Source: Rhizoclosmatium globosum (lineage: Eukaryota > Chytridiomycota > Chytridiomycetes > Chytridiales > Chytriomycetaceae). Taken from it: a DNA stretch of 64,000 nt. A program made the position numbers and the translations under genes. Under the pieces are notes generated by a model, which saw nothing but the letters and a program-made list of their open reading frames with translations, did not search any database and was not told where the DNA came from. Location of the stretch: positions 248,001 to 312,000 of the forward strand of contig MCGO01000047.1 of assembly GCA_002104985.1 (NCBI GenBank), read 5' to 3'. Positions 23,751-37,178 of the stretch are shown piece by piece. How positions within the stretch are numbered: position 1 is the first letter of the stretch; every line of letters begins with the position of its first letter.

Positions 23751-24287
23751 ATTTTGGTGTTGATACGTTGATTAGTTAGTTGTTCGTAATAAATAGAGAT
23801 TGCATATATTACAGCCGTTGTTTCGATTCGATTGATTTACAAGCTGAAGATCTGGAAATAAGTTTTGTCTCAAATTGGGACGTGTGTGAAAATGGGCACG
23901 CGCCGTTAGGGTTTGACAAAGTCAGTCCATTACAAATGGCAGAGACTGCTGGAATCTCAATGACAGTTGAAATTATTATGTCGCTTGTAAGAAGTTTAGT
24001 CTATGGAATCATCTATCTGTCCAAGACTTTGCCGGAGAGCATTGAAGAATGTCAAGCAACCTGTCATTCACCCACCAAGTTTGACAGGTTGACAGTGTAT
24101 GCTATGGACAACAATTTGAAGGGATATCAGAGTTATGGTTATGAACTTCCTTGCTCACAAATCATTAAATTTTCACCTTTCAGTAAGCCCTGATTAATAT
24201 CCAAATTGGCACGCGCCCATCTTTTGCACCTTTCTTGGAGATGGTCCTGATAAATTCGAAGCAACAGAAAACTGTCTGCCAAACACG
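23751..24287 (+). other. Intergenic region between the phosphatase paralogues
   Basis: About 540 bp. An ORF of 137 codons (23780-24193) overlaps it but has no family features. The region should hold the terminator of copy A and the promoter of copy B. Confidence 0.45.
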
Positions 24288-26749
24288 ATGATACTCGCGA
24301 ACGTTTTGCTTCTCGCAGCTTCTGTCTTTGCTGCCGACACTAGAATCTCAACATACTTTGATGCATTGATTATCGGAGATTGGGGAAGTGAGTACATGAT
24401 ACATTCATTTGCTTACCTCATCTCAAACCACTACTTCTACCAGACCCAGAGGCTGCCTTCCAGAAAGACATTGCTCAAGTTGCAGCGCAAATGAACACCT
24501 GGGCTGGATTGAAAGGATCTTCTGTAAGTGTTCAATCAGCCACATTCTCATAGGTCACCTTCATCCCGTGGACCCGTTCCCTCCCATGAGCATTTTTAAT
24601 AACCCACGATCCTCCCACTTTAGGCGATTCTTAACCTCGGCGACAACTTCTACGCTGGTGACGTTGGATCCAAGTACCCTTACCACGGAGTGAACTCAAC
24701 AATCGACTCAAAGTTCGTCGATCTCTGGTCCAACGTTTACAACGGAGACAACATTAAGAACCTTCCTTGGTGGACCATCTTGGGAAACCACGATTGGTAT
24801 ACCAAGAACTCGTACAGCTCGGAGCTCAACTTCAAGGACACTCACTGGGTCCAGCCAGACTTCTTCTACACCAAGCGTGTCCAGGTTGATGCTGGAGTAT
24901 ACGCTTCTTTCATCTTTATCGAGACGGACCTGTTTGTGTACGGATATGGAGGTCATACCAAGCCTGAGGCAAAGGGAATGGGACCTTCGTTCGTTCAACA
25001 GGGATGGGTTCCAGAAAAGAAGACTGCCGAGAAGCAGTTGGCCTGGATTGAGAACGCTATCCAGGCTGCCAACAATGATGCCTACATTTTCGTTTTGGGA
25101 CACCACCCAGTCTTTACCTGTGCTTCCATCCCAGTTGACAAGGACAACGACCCAACTGTTCTTGGTTCTATTAAGGCTTTGAAGGCGATGGTTGACAAGT
25201 GGCAGGTATCCGCTTACTTCAACGGCCACCAGCACAGTTGAGTTCTTATCGCTCTGTAAATTGTCTGATAACACCACCCATAACAGCTCTTGCTTCATAC
25301 ATCACCAACAACGGAAAGACCCTCCAAGTTCAATCTGGTTCCGGAGGAAAGCTCGACGATATTTGTGCCAACTCAGGTTCCCGTAAGGCTGGAACTCCAC
25401 CACCAGGTTCTTTCTCTTTCGGAAACGAGTTCCCAGTCACTGGTTTCGCTCACTTGTTTGTCAACAACACTATCGCAACTGTTGACTTGGTTGCTGGAAA
25501 CGGAACTGTCTTGCAGACTGTCTCTGTGAAACCAAGAACCCCTGTTACTGGAATCAAAGCGGATTCTACCTTCTTGCCACCAGCTGACGACCCATCTGTC
25601 CACTTTGTTAAGCCTGCTGCTCCAGCCCAAGCCGGTTTGGATCTTCTTGTTATTGGTGACTGGGGTAACTATGCCAACTTGAAGGACCAAAAGAAGGTTG
25701 CCGATGTTATGGACATTTGGGCTAAGGAACAAGGTTCCACTGCCGTCTTGTCCCTTGGTGACAACTTCTACCAGACAAAGGGTACTCCATACGACTACGA
25801 GGGTGTTGCCGAACCCAACGACAAAAAGTTTGTCGACTTGTGGTCTGCTGTTTACTCTGGAAAGTCTCTTGCTAAGCTGCCATGGTGGATGGTTCTCGGA
25901 AACCACGATTGGTACTTGAACAAGTCCCAGATCTACTCGATGCAGTACAACCACCCCAACTGGCAAATTCCTGATTTCTTCTACACTAAGCGCGTCCAAA
26001 TCGATGCCGGAGTCTACGCGTCGTTCATCTTTGTCGAGACTGACTTATTGAACTACGGTTGGAACTCTACTAAGCAAGATCTTGGCCGTAACTTCAAGCT
26101 GCAGGGATGGGACGCTAACACTGCCAAGAAACAACTCGCTTGGTTGGACAACGCCTTGTCTCAAGCCAACAACGACCAATACGTTTTCGTCGTTGGACAT
26201 CACACCGGGTTTGCTTGTGCTTGGGACGTTGACAACTCTGTGAGCATGAAGGATGTTACCGCCCTTGTAAACAAATGGAACGCGACTGCTTACATTAATG
26301 GACACCACCACACCTTTGCTTACTACTACACCAACAAGGGTAACACCCTCCAAGTTCAGACTGGTAACGGTGGTAACATTGATAACGGATTGTGTGTTCC
26401 TTCCTCTGTTGCTCCTGGCCAAGAGCTTACCAACACTTTTGGTTTCGCTCACTTGCGTATTACTGCAACCGCTGCTACCTTCGACTTTGTCACTGCCAAC
26501 AACGAAGTCGCCTTCATTGCTTCCATTGGTCAAAGAAAACCCGCCAAGGCTGTTGCTGACACTACCAACTTGCCACCAGCTGGAGACGTTTCCATCCACT
26601 TTGTTGACCCCCTCAAGGCTACCACATCTGCACCTGTACCAGCTGCTACTGGAGGCTCCGTTGCTCCACCGGCTTCAGCTTTATACTCTGCGGCTGACAA
26701 GGTTGCTACCACCCTGCTCATTTCTGCCATCATTGCGTTGATGCTTTAA
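24288..26749 (+). CDS. Secreted two-domain acid phosphatase, copy B
   Basis: Exons 24288-24387, 24444-24523, 24624-25236 and 25287-26749; 751 aa. Intron positions and phases match copy A exactly; exon 2 is 80 nt and exon 3 is 613 nt in both. It has a signal peptide (ILANVLLLAASVFAA) and two phosphoesterase domains with GDWG, GDNFY, GNHDWY, GHHP or GHHTG, and GHQH or GHHH. The tail has a short Pro/Ala insert relative to copy A and ends in a hydrophobic stretch consistent with GPI anchoring. The third intron uses a GTTGAG donor where copy A has GTGAGT. Domain 2 is nearly identical between copies, while domain 1 has diverged more. Confidence 0.9.
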
Positions 26750-26894
26750 TTTTTCCTTTCGTAATGAATGTTTTTGATATAGTTTAGTAAAGTGGATAGA
26801 ATTACACCAGGATAGATTCTTGTTGAATTTTTGGCTCCATGAATTTCGGACACTGTCCCAAAACCAACAAAAACAAGGACACAAACAGACAGCA

Positions 26895-27494
26895 ATGCCC
26901 AAAGCCGCCACCGCAACTCCGACAAAGCGGCGCACCACTCGCGCCTCCAAACCTTCCGCTGAACGTGGAAAAGTTTTCGCGCGCAACTTTGGCGCTGGCG
27001 ACGGAACTTCGACTGTGACGGAAGGCGACGCCGCAGACCTTGTTGCGTACGTTGCGGCGCTTGAAAAGCTTCTCAAAGTGGGCGGAAACGAAGACGAAGA
27101 CGCGGCTGATGTCAAGAAAGCACTTGCAAAGAAGTTGTCCTCGTTGATGGTGAGTTTGTGGTCAGTCTCTGTTTGTCCGAAAATTAGGGTCCGTTAATTA
27201 AATCATATTATGCGTTCTTTTAATCGACAGAAATGGACCAATGCATGTGTAACTGCGTCTGCCAGACTGTCCTATGTTCATCCAATGAGTACTGCGTCGT
27301 TTACAGAAATCTTTGGTGAAGAGAAAAAGCAATCACTCGAACCAGGCGATTTGGACGATAAACTTGGTTCATGGGTCCGTGGCAGTGCTCGCTATGACGA
27401 TTTGTACTTTCAAGGTCCTGTCAAGCTTGTTTTTGATTCTGTGGCGGAACAATTGAAAATCACAGGAAAGTACGGAAAGACTTTGAAAAAGTGA
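26895..27494 (+). CDS. Small basic protein of unknown function
   Basis: Two exons, 26895-27149 and 27231-27494; 172 aa. The N-terminus is Lys/Arg/Thr/Ala-rich (PKAATATPTKRRTTRASKPS), like a nuclear or DNA-associated tail. A helical acidic segment follows, then a globular part with ARYDDLYFQGPVKLVFDSVAEQ. I do not recognise the family. The gene converges on ECM29, whose stop lies about 90 bp away. Confidence 0.7.
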
Positions 27495-27585
27495 AGCGAC
27501 ACCAGAGTACTGAAATCGACAATTTATCATTTTACCAAGAAAATTAACAATTTACAATAAAAGGCGGTAGCGTTTTTTAATGTTC

Positions 27586-30500
27586 TCAATCCAAATTCAT
27601 GCCAGAGAGTAGCTTTCGAACTTCCTTCAAAGGTTCAGCTATGCTCGAAATCAACTCCTTATTGACGGCTTCGTCAATGACTGTGATAAAAGCAGTTCTG
27701 GACTTGTCGTTCAGCAGTTTTGTATCTGCAACGATAAAGATGAGTGTCATAATAAACAGTTGTGAATACCTTTGATTCTTGAGGCAACTTGTTTCACAGT
27801 TTTGAGTGATTGTTCACGGACAGCAGTGTACTAAAAATTTGCAGTGAGATGAGCAATGATACTTTGTCCAAAAGAACAACAAACCTTTCCATCTGTCATC
27901 GTTGCACCAAGCCCTGCAATAACTGCCAACAACGTTTCCTCCTTGATGCTTCCTTCAATTCCATTTTCGCATTTAGCAAAAACTTTCTCAATTGATTCCA
28001 AAATGGCAATGCGGGTGTTCCAGACGTTTCCGTCAAGTCCCTTTATCAGCTGTGTCAGCACTTGGTCCGCCCATTTTGCTAACCCAAACGTAAGTTGATT
28101 GACTCTTTATGGCTAGAATCATACCTTGTGATGCTTGTGCAACAGGGAAACAAAGTCCAAGCGCTTTATACGCGTTGGCCCTAATCGCCAAATTCATTGG
28201 CTTCTTTCGAATATCGTCGTCATCCATGTCATCGTCGTCATCTCCATCTGCAGTGGCCATCTCAACCAAGTAGTCTTCCAGTTCTTCAAACTTGTCGAGC
28301 TTGAGGGTATCAATATACTTTCCAAGATACTCTAAAGCAACACGCTTGTATGGCTTGTTGTTCTTTTTCGCTTCACGAATGACAACCTATTTTGCTCTTA
28401 GCTTTCTCCAACAAGGAAACAAAAAACATACCTTTGAGATATTTTCCAACTCAGATGCGTGTGTTTCAAAGTAAGCCTTGCCTTCAATCGATACAGTCAC
28501 TAACGCTTCCAGGACAGATTCTTTTCCTTCCCAAGTTCTACCTCCAAGAGCCTCAATCAGCATTGGAAGGATGGTATCCATTCGATCAACGATACTTCCT
28601 CCAATCGCCTTTGCAATATCACCTAAGGTCAGTCCAACCTGTTTCTTCACATTCCAAGACGGAGTCGTCCCCAACAAAGAGGTACAAAGCGACATGAGTT
28701 CTCCCAAATACAATTTAACAGCCCCTGACGCACCAGCCGTATTCTCATCCCACACCTCCGTCCACGTCTTTTTGATTCCTTCGTTAGCGTCACGTCGACC
28801 CAAGAAAGCAAGTGGAAGGATATCGGAGCCAAGGTTTCCAAAGGCATCACTTGAGAAACGTGAGATTTCGAGGAAGGTGATTCCAGGAACTGTACGCATA
28901 TCTTCGTCCTCTGTTTCAGTATACATTGTGCGGAGATGTGCGATCAGTCGTTGGAGGGCGGGGACTGTGCATAGTTTTGCAATGTGTCCGATTGCTGTTG
29001 CAAACGACTTTCGAACAGCTGGAGAGCGGTCTGAAATGGCACCACTCAAAGCTTTGAGAGTGCTATCTGCGTGGGGACGGAGTTCTGTTGGGACTCGCAT
29101 GGCGAGAGTTACCACAAAACGAGCGGATCCGGCTTTGGTTGGAAGACCGACTCCTTTTCTGATAATGTTGAATACTTTTGGCATGAGGGTTTCCATAACG
29201 GATGCATCCAAGTTTTCGACACAGGAATCAATAGCTTCCATCATAGGTGATGATTTGGCAGCGGATAAACGCGAACTGTCTAGTTGCTCTTGGGTAATGT
29301 TGTAACTATCCGTATGGAACGTCAGGTAGCCTGAAAGATGATAAGCAAACAGAATTCAATCCTTAACAGACTTACTCAGAACTTGAGGTTCAAGACTACT
29401 CAAACTCTCCAAAAGAGTCGAAACCAAATCAGTCATGTGTGGTTTCAACAAGATACCACCCTTCTTTGTAATCTTCAAAACTGTCGCAAGAGAGAACTTG
29501 GCAACATCCTCTGCCTTGGATCCCAACCCCTTTGTCAAGAAGAAGGGCATAACAATGTCCATAATTTCTTGTCCCTCCTTCACAGACACAACTGTTGGAT
29601 CACAGTATCTCACCGTCACATTCGTCAAAGTCTTACAAGCCGTAAACGCAGCAACTCTCACAGACTCCTTAATATCATCCAAAGCCCTAAAACACATGGC
29701 CCAAGTCTCCTGCAAATAAGGTTTGATCTGCGCCAACTGTCTTCCATGCATGATATCACTCAACGCCAAACAACTCGACTCACGCGTCCTCCACTGTCGG
29801 TCCCCAAGCCCCTTCAAGAGATCTTTGATGATCAAGTCAAAGTTCTCGTCAACTGCTTTCTTTGGATCCTTGACAAGACTGCGCCAAATGGATTTCATGC
29901 TTTCGGCGACTTTGGCGTTCGGATCGAATTGGAATCTGTATAGCTTTGGAACGATTTGGCTGAGGTATGGTGCAAGCTCACGTTCAGCGAGGGCGGCGAT
30001 GGATCCGAAACCCATTGAAGCTCCACGCCGGGAATTCCAGATGGCGTTGTGAGACGCGAGGGACATGAACTTGTAGACGAGGTCGGGCTGGTTCAAGTCA
30101 CTGGCCAGAGACAAAATGGATTGGTATGTTGTCAAGTTGGCGCCATCTGGTGTTTGACCCAATGATCCCTCCTGGAACAAGGTTGTGTCTGCAGTGACAC
30201 TCTGTGCGGCGATCTTTTTGCCTTCAGTGAAAGTCGAGACAAGAGATTCAACAAGCGACGATTTGATGGACGCATCTCCCAACTCATACACAAGTCCAAT
30301 TCCCTTCGAAGCAACTTCCTGAGTAAACTCATCACGGTCTGAAATAAGGTTTGAAAACGCTTGATGCATTTTTGGAAGGTTGTTCTAAAGCAGGTATCAG
30401 AAGAGATACACGAAACTCGTACAAAACAAACCTTAATTTGCTCAATGTTACCACAAAACTTGACGAGCGATAAAAGCCAAACACAAACAGCCTTCTTTGC

Positions 30501-33500
30501 AACTGGTACACCACCTGGTCTAATCTCGTGGAAACACCGCTCCAACAGCCCTTCCATTACCTTCGAATCTGGTGTTGCAACTGCCTTTCCAGGAGGAGGG
30601 AACACAACATCGGCAATATCGAGGTATTCTTCCATGTTGGTTGCTTTGAATCCACCCGCTAATGCACAGAGCGCATCTCCAACTGTAAAGTTGACTTCGA
30701 CGTGCTTGCTCAAAATGGATGGTAGAGTGTAGAAAAAGTCGAGGACTTGAGTGGTCACTTCTGGTGTTCCCAATGCGATTTGTCCTAATGCTGAAATGGC
30801 AGCTTCTTGAAGCTAAATCGAACGAAACTTAATACTCCATAAATCTAGCATTGTAAAACCTGTACCTTAGTGTCCTTCGTCGACTTGCCCAATTCAATAA
30901 GCTTCTTCAATAAAGCCACACGAGTCCACTTTTCGGGCGAAGCAGGAACCAAGACAGCTGGTTTTGGAGCTCCGTCTACTTCCATAGGAGTCACAGCCGT
31001 GTCTTCGCCAATAAGCAAGGGCAGCTCTCCGTAACGAGCAATCTCCGCCAAAGAGACACAAGCCCCCTGAACATGCAACGAAGACGTTGAATCTAGCTCT
31101 TCGGCCACAATAGCCACAATCTTATTTGCAGCAGTGCGGTCCAAGTAATTTGTCCAGGTTTCACTGTATCGATATCTCAACCGACCCAACAAGAACCCAA
31201 GGGCCAAAACAGCTCCATTCCTTGCCTCAAATGTAGTCTACATACAAAAAAAAAGTCAACACCATAAACCCACATGGTATAAACCACAAAACACACCTGC
31301 TTCGAAGTATCCCTCGCCGTCTTCTCCAACTCCTCCACCAACTTCCTAAACCCATCCACATTCCCACCAACCTCACTTGTCCCAATAATTCCCAACACCC
31401 GCGCCATACAATGCCTCGTCTCCGTCTTAAGACTCCCCAAAAACGTCTTGACCCAATCAACCTTGTCCCGATAACTCTCGGCAAGACTGCTCGGACACAA
31501 ACTAATCAACTCAACAAGACACGAACTCGCCGTGCTCTGAAGTACAGCGTCAGGCTCATTACTTCGCAGCCCACGTTCAACCAGGTCAAGGAACTGCGAT
31601 ACTCCGCCACCACCTTTACTCTCAACAGAGTCAACGTCTATTGAACTAGACGGCGTCCAAACGCGTTTCAAATATTGTTTCACGCGTGTTCGGGTTTCCA
31701 AGTCCCGAATCGAGCTTCCACCACCACTGCCACCACCACCGCCACCAAGCCCATCATCATCAGACCCAGTGCTTCCACGTGTGAACCACCCGTCGTCCAC
31801 TTTTTTGGTAGGGTCTGCATGAGCGACAAGGGCTTTCCAGAGGAACTCGAGGGCGTGGGAGTATGCTTCGGATGTGAGTCCGCCAACGTATTTGACGCCT
31901 GGGCGGCGTGCTGTTAAGCGGGGTTTGCGTTCCATGGTGCTGATGGTGTCGGCGAGGTCTTTGAGGGAGGGGAGGGTTGCGAGGAAGGTGGATGTTTCGG
32001 ATGGTGTTGCGGTTGGAGAGATTGGAGGTGGGAATGCGAGACCGCGGGTTGATTCTTCGCGGACGGAGAGGTGTGGGTCTGCTGATGCAATGAGGTTGAG
32101 CGTGCGGGCGAGTGGGCTGGAGAATGGAAAGAGGGCGTTTGCGTATTTAACAGAAATGTGGCGGGCTTGATGTTCTGGCTGTTTGCAGGATTTTAAACAT
32201 TCTGAATAAATGTTGGTGATGTACCTTTTCAATGTTGTCGAGAAGAATTTGCTCCACTTCGGCGCGAGATTCAGGGAACTCAGTACAGATATTTTTGTAA
32301 GCTTCAATCATTGTTGAGAGTGCTTCCTGAACTGACACGCGCACATTTCTAGTTTCTGAAGAAACCGCCTTGAAGAAGGCCTTGAGGATGCTAAGGTCCT
32401 TGACAAAGATTTCAGGGGCTGTGGTAACACGTTAAAATTACTTCACAATCAAATGAGAACAAACCTCGCTTCGACAGCAACCCAACAGCTTCATAAGCAA
32501 ATCCACGTAGCCCCTCCGAATCCTTATTCTCTCCTTCCTGCCCAACGCCACTTTCATCAATGAGTTTCAAGAGCCCCGAAAGCAAGATTGGCGCAACAGG
32601 TTTAATTTTAGCAGGTTCACCCATTCGAGCAATCCACTGAATAAATGCAATTCCCGCGTTCCTGAGCTTTGAAGTCGTCGATTCACCTACAAGATTACCC
32701 CCCAAAATTAAACTACAATAATAGAAAAACAGAAAAAAGAAGTAGGTTACCATAAAGAGCATCAAACGAAACCTGGAGCATAGCAGGAAACTCATTCGCC
32801 GCCTTCACACTTCGACTCAACACGTTCAACACTTTTTGTTTCACCAAATTGCTTGCTGGGCTTCTCTTGTCGTTGTCGTCGTTGGATCCGCCGGTTCCTT
32901 GGTATAACTGGTACATGAGTGTGACGAGTTCAGGGTCTTCCAAAGAGGGTTTCGTCATTCTTTTGAGCGCGTCTTCGGCGGCACTGGATACTTCGTGGGA
33001 TGGATCTATGGTCGCGGTTGTGTAGAGGGTGTAGCGGAGAGACGCATATAGATTTTGCGGGACCCTAATGAGTGAGAGGGGTTAGTTTTGTCATTCAGTA
33101 TTGTTTCATCACACTGTGAGTTCGCTCGGTCCTCGCTTTCGTGGCTCATTCTTTGCCACTTCATACACTCGCTTTTTCCTTCGAATGCAACTTTTGCGCG
33201 TTCTTTCAATTTCATAGCTCAATCCTCGCCCAATTGACTCTCTCATGAAGATACATACATTTGCTCCAACTGGAGAAATTTGAGCAAACCAGCTTTTGTC
33301 GATTTCAGGACAGTAGAATTCGTTGTCCATTTTGCTTTTCCCTCTTTTGTGACAAACAGAACAGCCGAACGAGATAGAGAAGGAGGCACAAATACTTCAG
33401 CAGAGGCAGCAGAAGGAGGCGTAGAATAAAGCATCAAATCCGCCCATTTTGTCAACAAGAATTCGAAATCTTTCTGGTGCTGTGGCTGCTCAAAACCAAA

Positions 33501-34079
33501 CGGGTCGAGCGGATAGAGAGATTTTACAGATGGATTCATTGAGCGAACTGGTTCATATGCAGCCAGGATAGGAGTGACCAAGTTGAATATGAGTTGTTGA
33601 TGTTTCGGGATTCTCTGAGCAATATTCTTTACGAGTGGGAACGTAATCCTCATCAAATCGATATTGTCGTTGGAAGCACCATTATTACTTGCCACCTTTT
33701 CCACCGCCATTTCCACAAACATCAGAGCCAAAGAAAGTGTCAAGTTGTGGTTTGACTCGTGCACCAAAGCGACCAAGTCCAAAAGCGGCAGTGAATTCTT
33801 TTGAATCGCACGTGATCGCTTTGAAATGTGAGTCACGATTTCGACAACTTTCTTTGGCGTTGACGCAAAGGCCGAGTTCAGTTTGCGCAAAAGCGGACAC
33901 AGAAACTGCGAAAGTGTTTGCGAAAAGGCCGCGTCGGTCGAGGCGAGCGCGATTTTGAGCTCAACGGATTCGAGAAGGGCTTTGTTTGTTCAGGTTAATC
34001 AACGTGGAACTAGGTGCCAACGAAGAACTAGGACGGGGGCCGTACCGAGTTCGCTGGCGGCGGTCACTGCGTTCGCCAT
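27586..34079 (-). CDS. ECM29: Proteasome-associated scaffold Ecm29 (HEAT repeats)
   Basis: The start is ATG at 34079 (exon 1 ends at 34046; exon 2 starts at 33979) and the stop is at 27586-27588. Roughly a dozen short introns interrupt it, one of about 190 nt near 33067-33257. Predicted length is about 1,850 aa, usual for the family. Diagnostic stretches in order: ELKIALASTDAAFSQTLSQF near the N-terminus, PSLSRSAVLFVT, LGFLLGRLRYRY, the highly conserved HNAIWNSRRGASMGFGSIA, YRFQFDPNAKVAESMKSIW, and WRTRESSCLALSDIMHGR. Helical repeats fill the rest. Ecm29 tethers the 26S proteasome core and regulatory particles and links proteasomes to membranes. A Gly-run linker occurs near 31725-31750. Confidence 0.92.
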
Positions 34080-34559
34080 TCACTCTCTTTTGTGTACAAT
34101 AAATAAATAAATGTACGCGTCCTTATCATACAAAACTAAACAATTAAATAAGTCATTCTCTATTCATGTATAATCTGATATTTAACTTTATTTTCATAGG
34201 ACGCATCCATCCATATTGGCAACAGCCATTCGACGTAAAAAGAGTGTCGAAATGGAAGAAAGAGACTCACCAACGAGCTCCAATGCCCTTGAAACCATGT
34301 ATCGGGGAGTCATGACTTCCGCTTTATATGCACGAGGTTGAAAATGGCAAACACAAGTGTCGTCAGGGATAAAAGCAAAAACTCAATTAAGTTTCTGATC
34401 TGGCAATAAATGGCTTACACATTGATTATCTTCCCTCCTTTGCAACGCCGACCAAATCGTCAAACCAAAACCAAGTTCCATCACGCTCAAACGAAGCTCG
34501 AAAATATGCTCCAGTCTCTTCAGTTGCGTGGATTGCTTTTGTTCTATTCTCACAATTAA
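34080..34559 (+). other. Intergenic region upstream of ECM29, before the satellite
   Basis: AT-rich flank with no supported gene. It holds the ECM29 promoter side and then grades into the first, partial satellite copy. Confidence 0.45.
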
Positions 34560-36850
34560 AATCTAACGCGTTCGGGGGCTAACAAATTATCAATCCACGT
34601 CAGAAATTTGATGGGAGCAGCAGTATAACAGTATCTTAACTTTGCGATTTCAAGTTCAAAAGCAAAAAGAATGTTCTCGCACCTAGGCACAGGGTTATGA
34701 CCAAGGGAACAGCCCTGTGCCCAACCACATCCACCTGGTAGCGTCCGAGGGAGACGCCGTGATGGCTAGCGGGGTGCGAGTTTGTCAACGTCCAGGCCTT
34801 TTCTGTGGGGGAATATGGGTGGTTTCGAACTCGTGGCCATGATCGTTCGATCAACCCCGATTTCAACGCCATTCCACATGCACCGTTAGCCCTTCTGTTT
34901 ATATTGAAATCGGCTGGGCTCCATCGTTGGGTTTCTCTCAGAAATAGTGACGGGTGTGATGGAGATTTACAGTCTCTGAAACTGAATAAAAGGACGCGTG
35001 TATCTGTATGATTCAAAACAGTCTCTATCTATACAGCATTTTGACAGGCGTTTACGCAAACTTAGCTGCGTACCCAACTTTATCTATCAACCTGACTAAA
35101 TACGTATATTCAAACCCAGAAAGTTGTTATTGCCATTCCTATATTTGGACACTCACATGAACAGCGGAACATAGTCGAAATTTGATGGAAACAGCGGTAC
35201 ATACGGCTTCTCTTCAATTTAAATTGTGGACATGACGTTTCAAGTTCAAAAGCAAAAAAGGATTTGCTCGCACCTAGGCACAGGGTTATGACCATGGGAA
35301 CAGCCCTGTGCCCAACCACATCCACCTGATAGCGTCCGAGGGAGACACCGTGATGGCTAGCGGGGTGCGAGTTTGTCAACGTCTAGGCCTTTTCTGTGGG
35401 GGAATATGGGTGGTTTCGAACTCGTGGCCATGATCGTTCGATCAACCCCGATTTCAACGCCATTCCATATACACCGTCAGCCCTTCTATTTATATTGAAA
35501 TTGGCTGGGCTCCATCGTTGGGTTTCTCTCAGAAATGGTGGTGGGTGTGATGGAGATTTGCAGTCTCTGAAACTGAACAAAAGGACGCGTGTATCAATAT
35601 GATTTAAAACATCTCTATCTATACAGCATTTTGACAGGCGTTTACGCAAACTTAGGTGCGTGCCCAACCTGACTAAATTACATTATGTTTTGCATATTCA
35701 AACCCAGAAAGTTGTTATCGCCATTCCCATATTTGGAGACTCAAATAAACAGTGGAACAGAGTCGAAATTTGATAGAAACAGCGATACATACGGCTTCTT
35801 TTTAATTTCAATTGCGTACATGACGTTTTAAGTTCAAAAGCAAAAAAGAATGTGCTCGCACCTAGGCACAGGGTTATGACCATGGGAACAGCCCTGTGCC
35901 CAACCACATCCACCTGATAGCGTCTGAGGGAGACACCGTGATGGCTAGCGGGGTGCGAGATTGTCAACGTCCAGGCCTTTTCTGTGGGGGATTATGGGTG
36001 GTTTCGAACTCGTGGCTATGATCGTTCGATCAACCCCGATTTCAACGCCATTCCATATACACCGTCAGCCCTTCTGTTTATATTGAAATCGGCTGGGCTC
36101 CATCGTTGGGTTTCTCTCAGATATAATGGTGGGTGTGATGGAGATTTGCAGTCTCTGAAACTGAATAAAAGGACGTGTGTATCTGTATGATTTAAAACAG
36201 TCTCTATCTATACACCAATTTGAGTGGCGTTTGCGCAAACTTAGCTGCGTACCCAACTTTATCTATCAACCTGACTAAATACGTATATTCAAACCCAGAA
36301 AGTTGTTATTGCCATTCCTATATTTGGACACTCACATGAACAGCGGAACATAGTCGAAATTTGATGGAAACAGCGGTACATACGGCTTCTCTTCAATTTA
36401 AATTGTGGACATGACGTTTCAAGTTCAAAAGCAAAAAAGGATTTGCTCGCACCTAGGCACAGGGTTATGACCATGGGAACAGCCCTGTGCCCAACCACAT
36501 CCACCTGATAGCGTCTGAGGGAGACACCGTGATGGCTAGCGGGGTGCGAGATTGTCAACGTCCAGGCCTTTTCTGTGGGGGATTATGGGTGGTTTCGAAC
36601 TCGTGGCTATGATCGTTCGATCAACCCCGATTTCAACGCCATTCCATATACACCGTCAGCCCTTCTATTTATATTGAAATTGGCTGGGCTCCATCGTTGG
36701 GTTTCTCTCAGAAATGGTGGTGGGTGTGATGGAGATTTGCAGTCTCTGAAACCGAACAAAAGGACGTGTACAATCTCTGAAAGACGCGTATGATTGAAAA
36801 CAATTTCAACTATCGGAGGACTTACGCGTAGATCAACTTGGTTTATCAAG
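34560..36850 (+). repeat. Satellite: four tandem copies, period about 590 bp
   Basis: The landmark GGCACAGGGTTATGACC starts at 34686, 35277, 35865 and 36456, spacing 591, 588 and 591 bp. The first copy is truncated at its left side and the last at its right. Copies are mostly over 90% alike by eye. Each contains a 105-nt core (34676-34780 in copy 1) bounded by CTCGCACC and GGTGCGAG, with an inner 9-bp hairpin. ORFs on both strands repeat with the unit but differ in frame integrity, so I treat them as incidental. No transposase or terminal repeats were seen. Confidence 0.9.
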
Positions 36851-37178
36851 AAAGTAATATAATTGACTCCCCGAAAAGTACGAGATTAAGTTTCGAAAGA
36901 AAAAAGGGGAAGAAATGAACAGATATAGGTATAGTTGTATTGTTTCATTTTCTTGATTACTGACTGAAGCGGTTCCTTTTTCTCAAATTGCATCGGTGGA
37001 GAGCATATTCTCATGTCTTCGAACTTCCATGAGTTGATGAGACTAGAAACAGCCAAGCGGAAACTTCAAAACTTTCATGCTGATTGTTCGGATGTTCTTG
37101 TTTCAATCAAGATTGATGGTTTTACAAGTCAGAGGTAAATCAGAAGTGCTGATCTTCAGATCCTATTTGTTTTTACTC
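36851..37178 (+). other. Intergenic region after the satellite
   Basis: About 330 bp between the satellite and the 3' end of the Csc1-like gene. Nothing recognised. Confidence 0.45.

Noticed and set aside
34676..34780. 5S rRNA or hammerhead ribozyme in the satellite core
   Set aside because: The 5S consensus blocks and the hammerhead core (CUGAUGA..GAAA) are not present.
34636..36849. Repeated ORFs on both strands of the satellite as a protein family
   Set aside because: Both strands are open, starts vary between copies, and conservation is explained by the tandem repeat itself.
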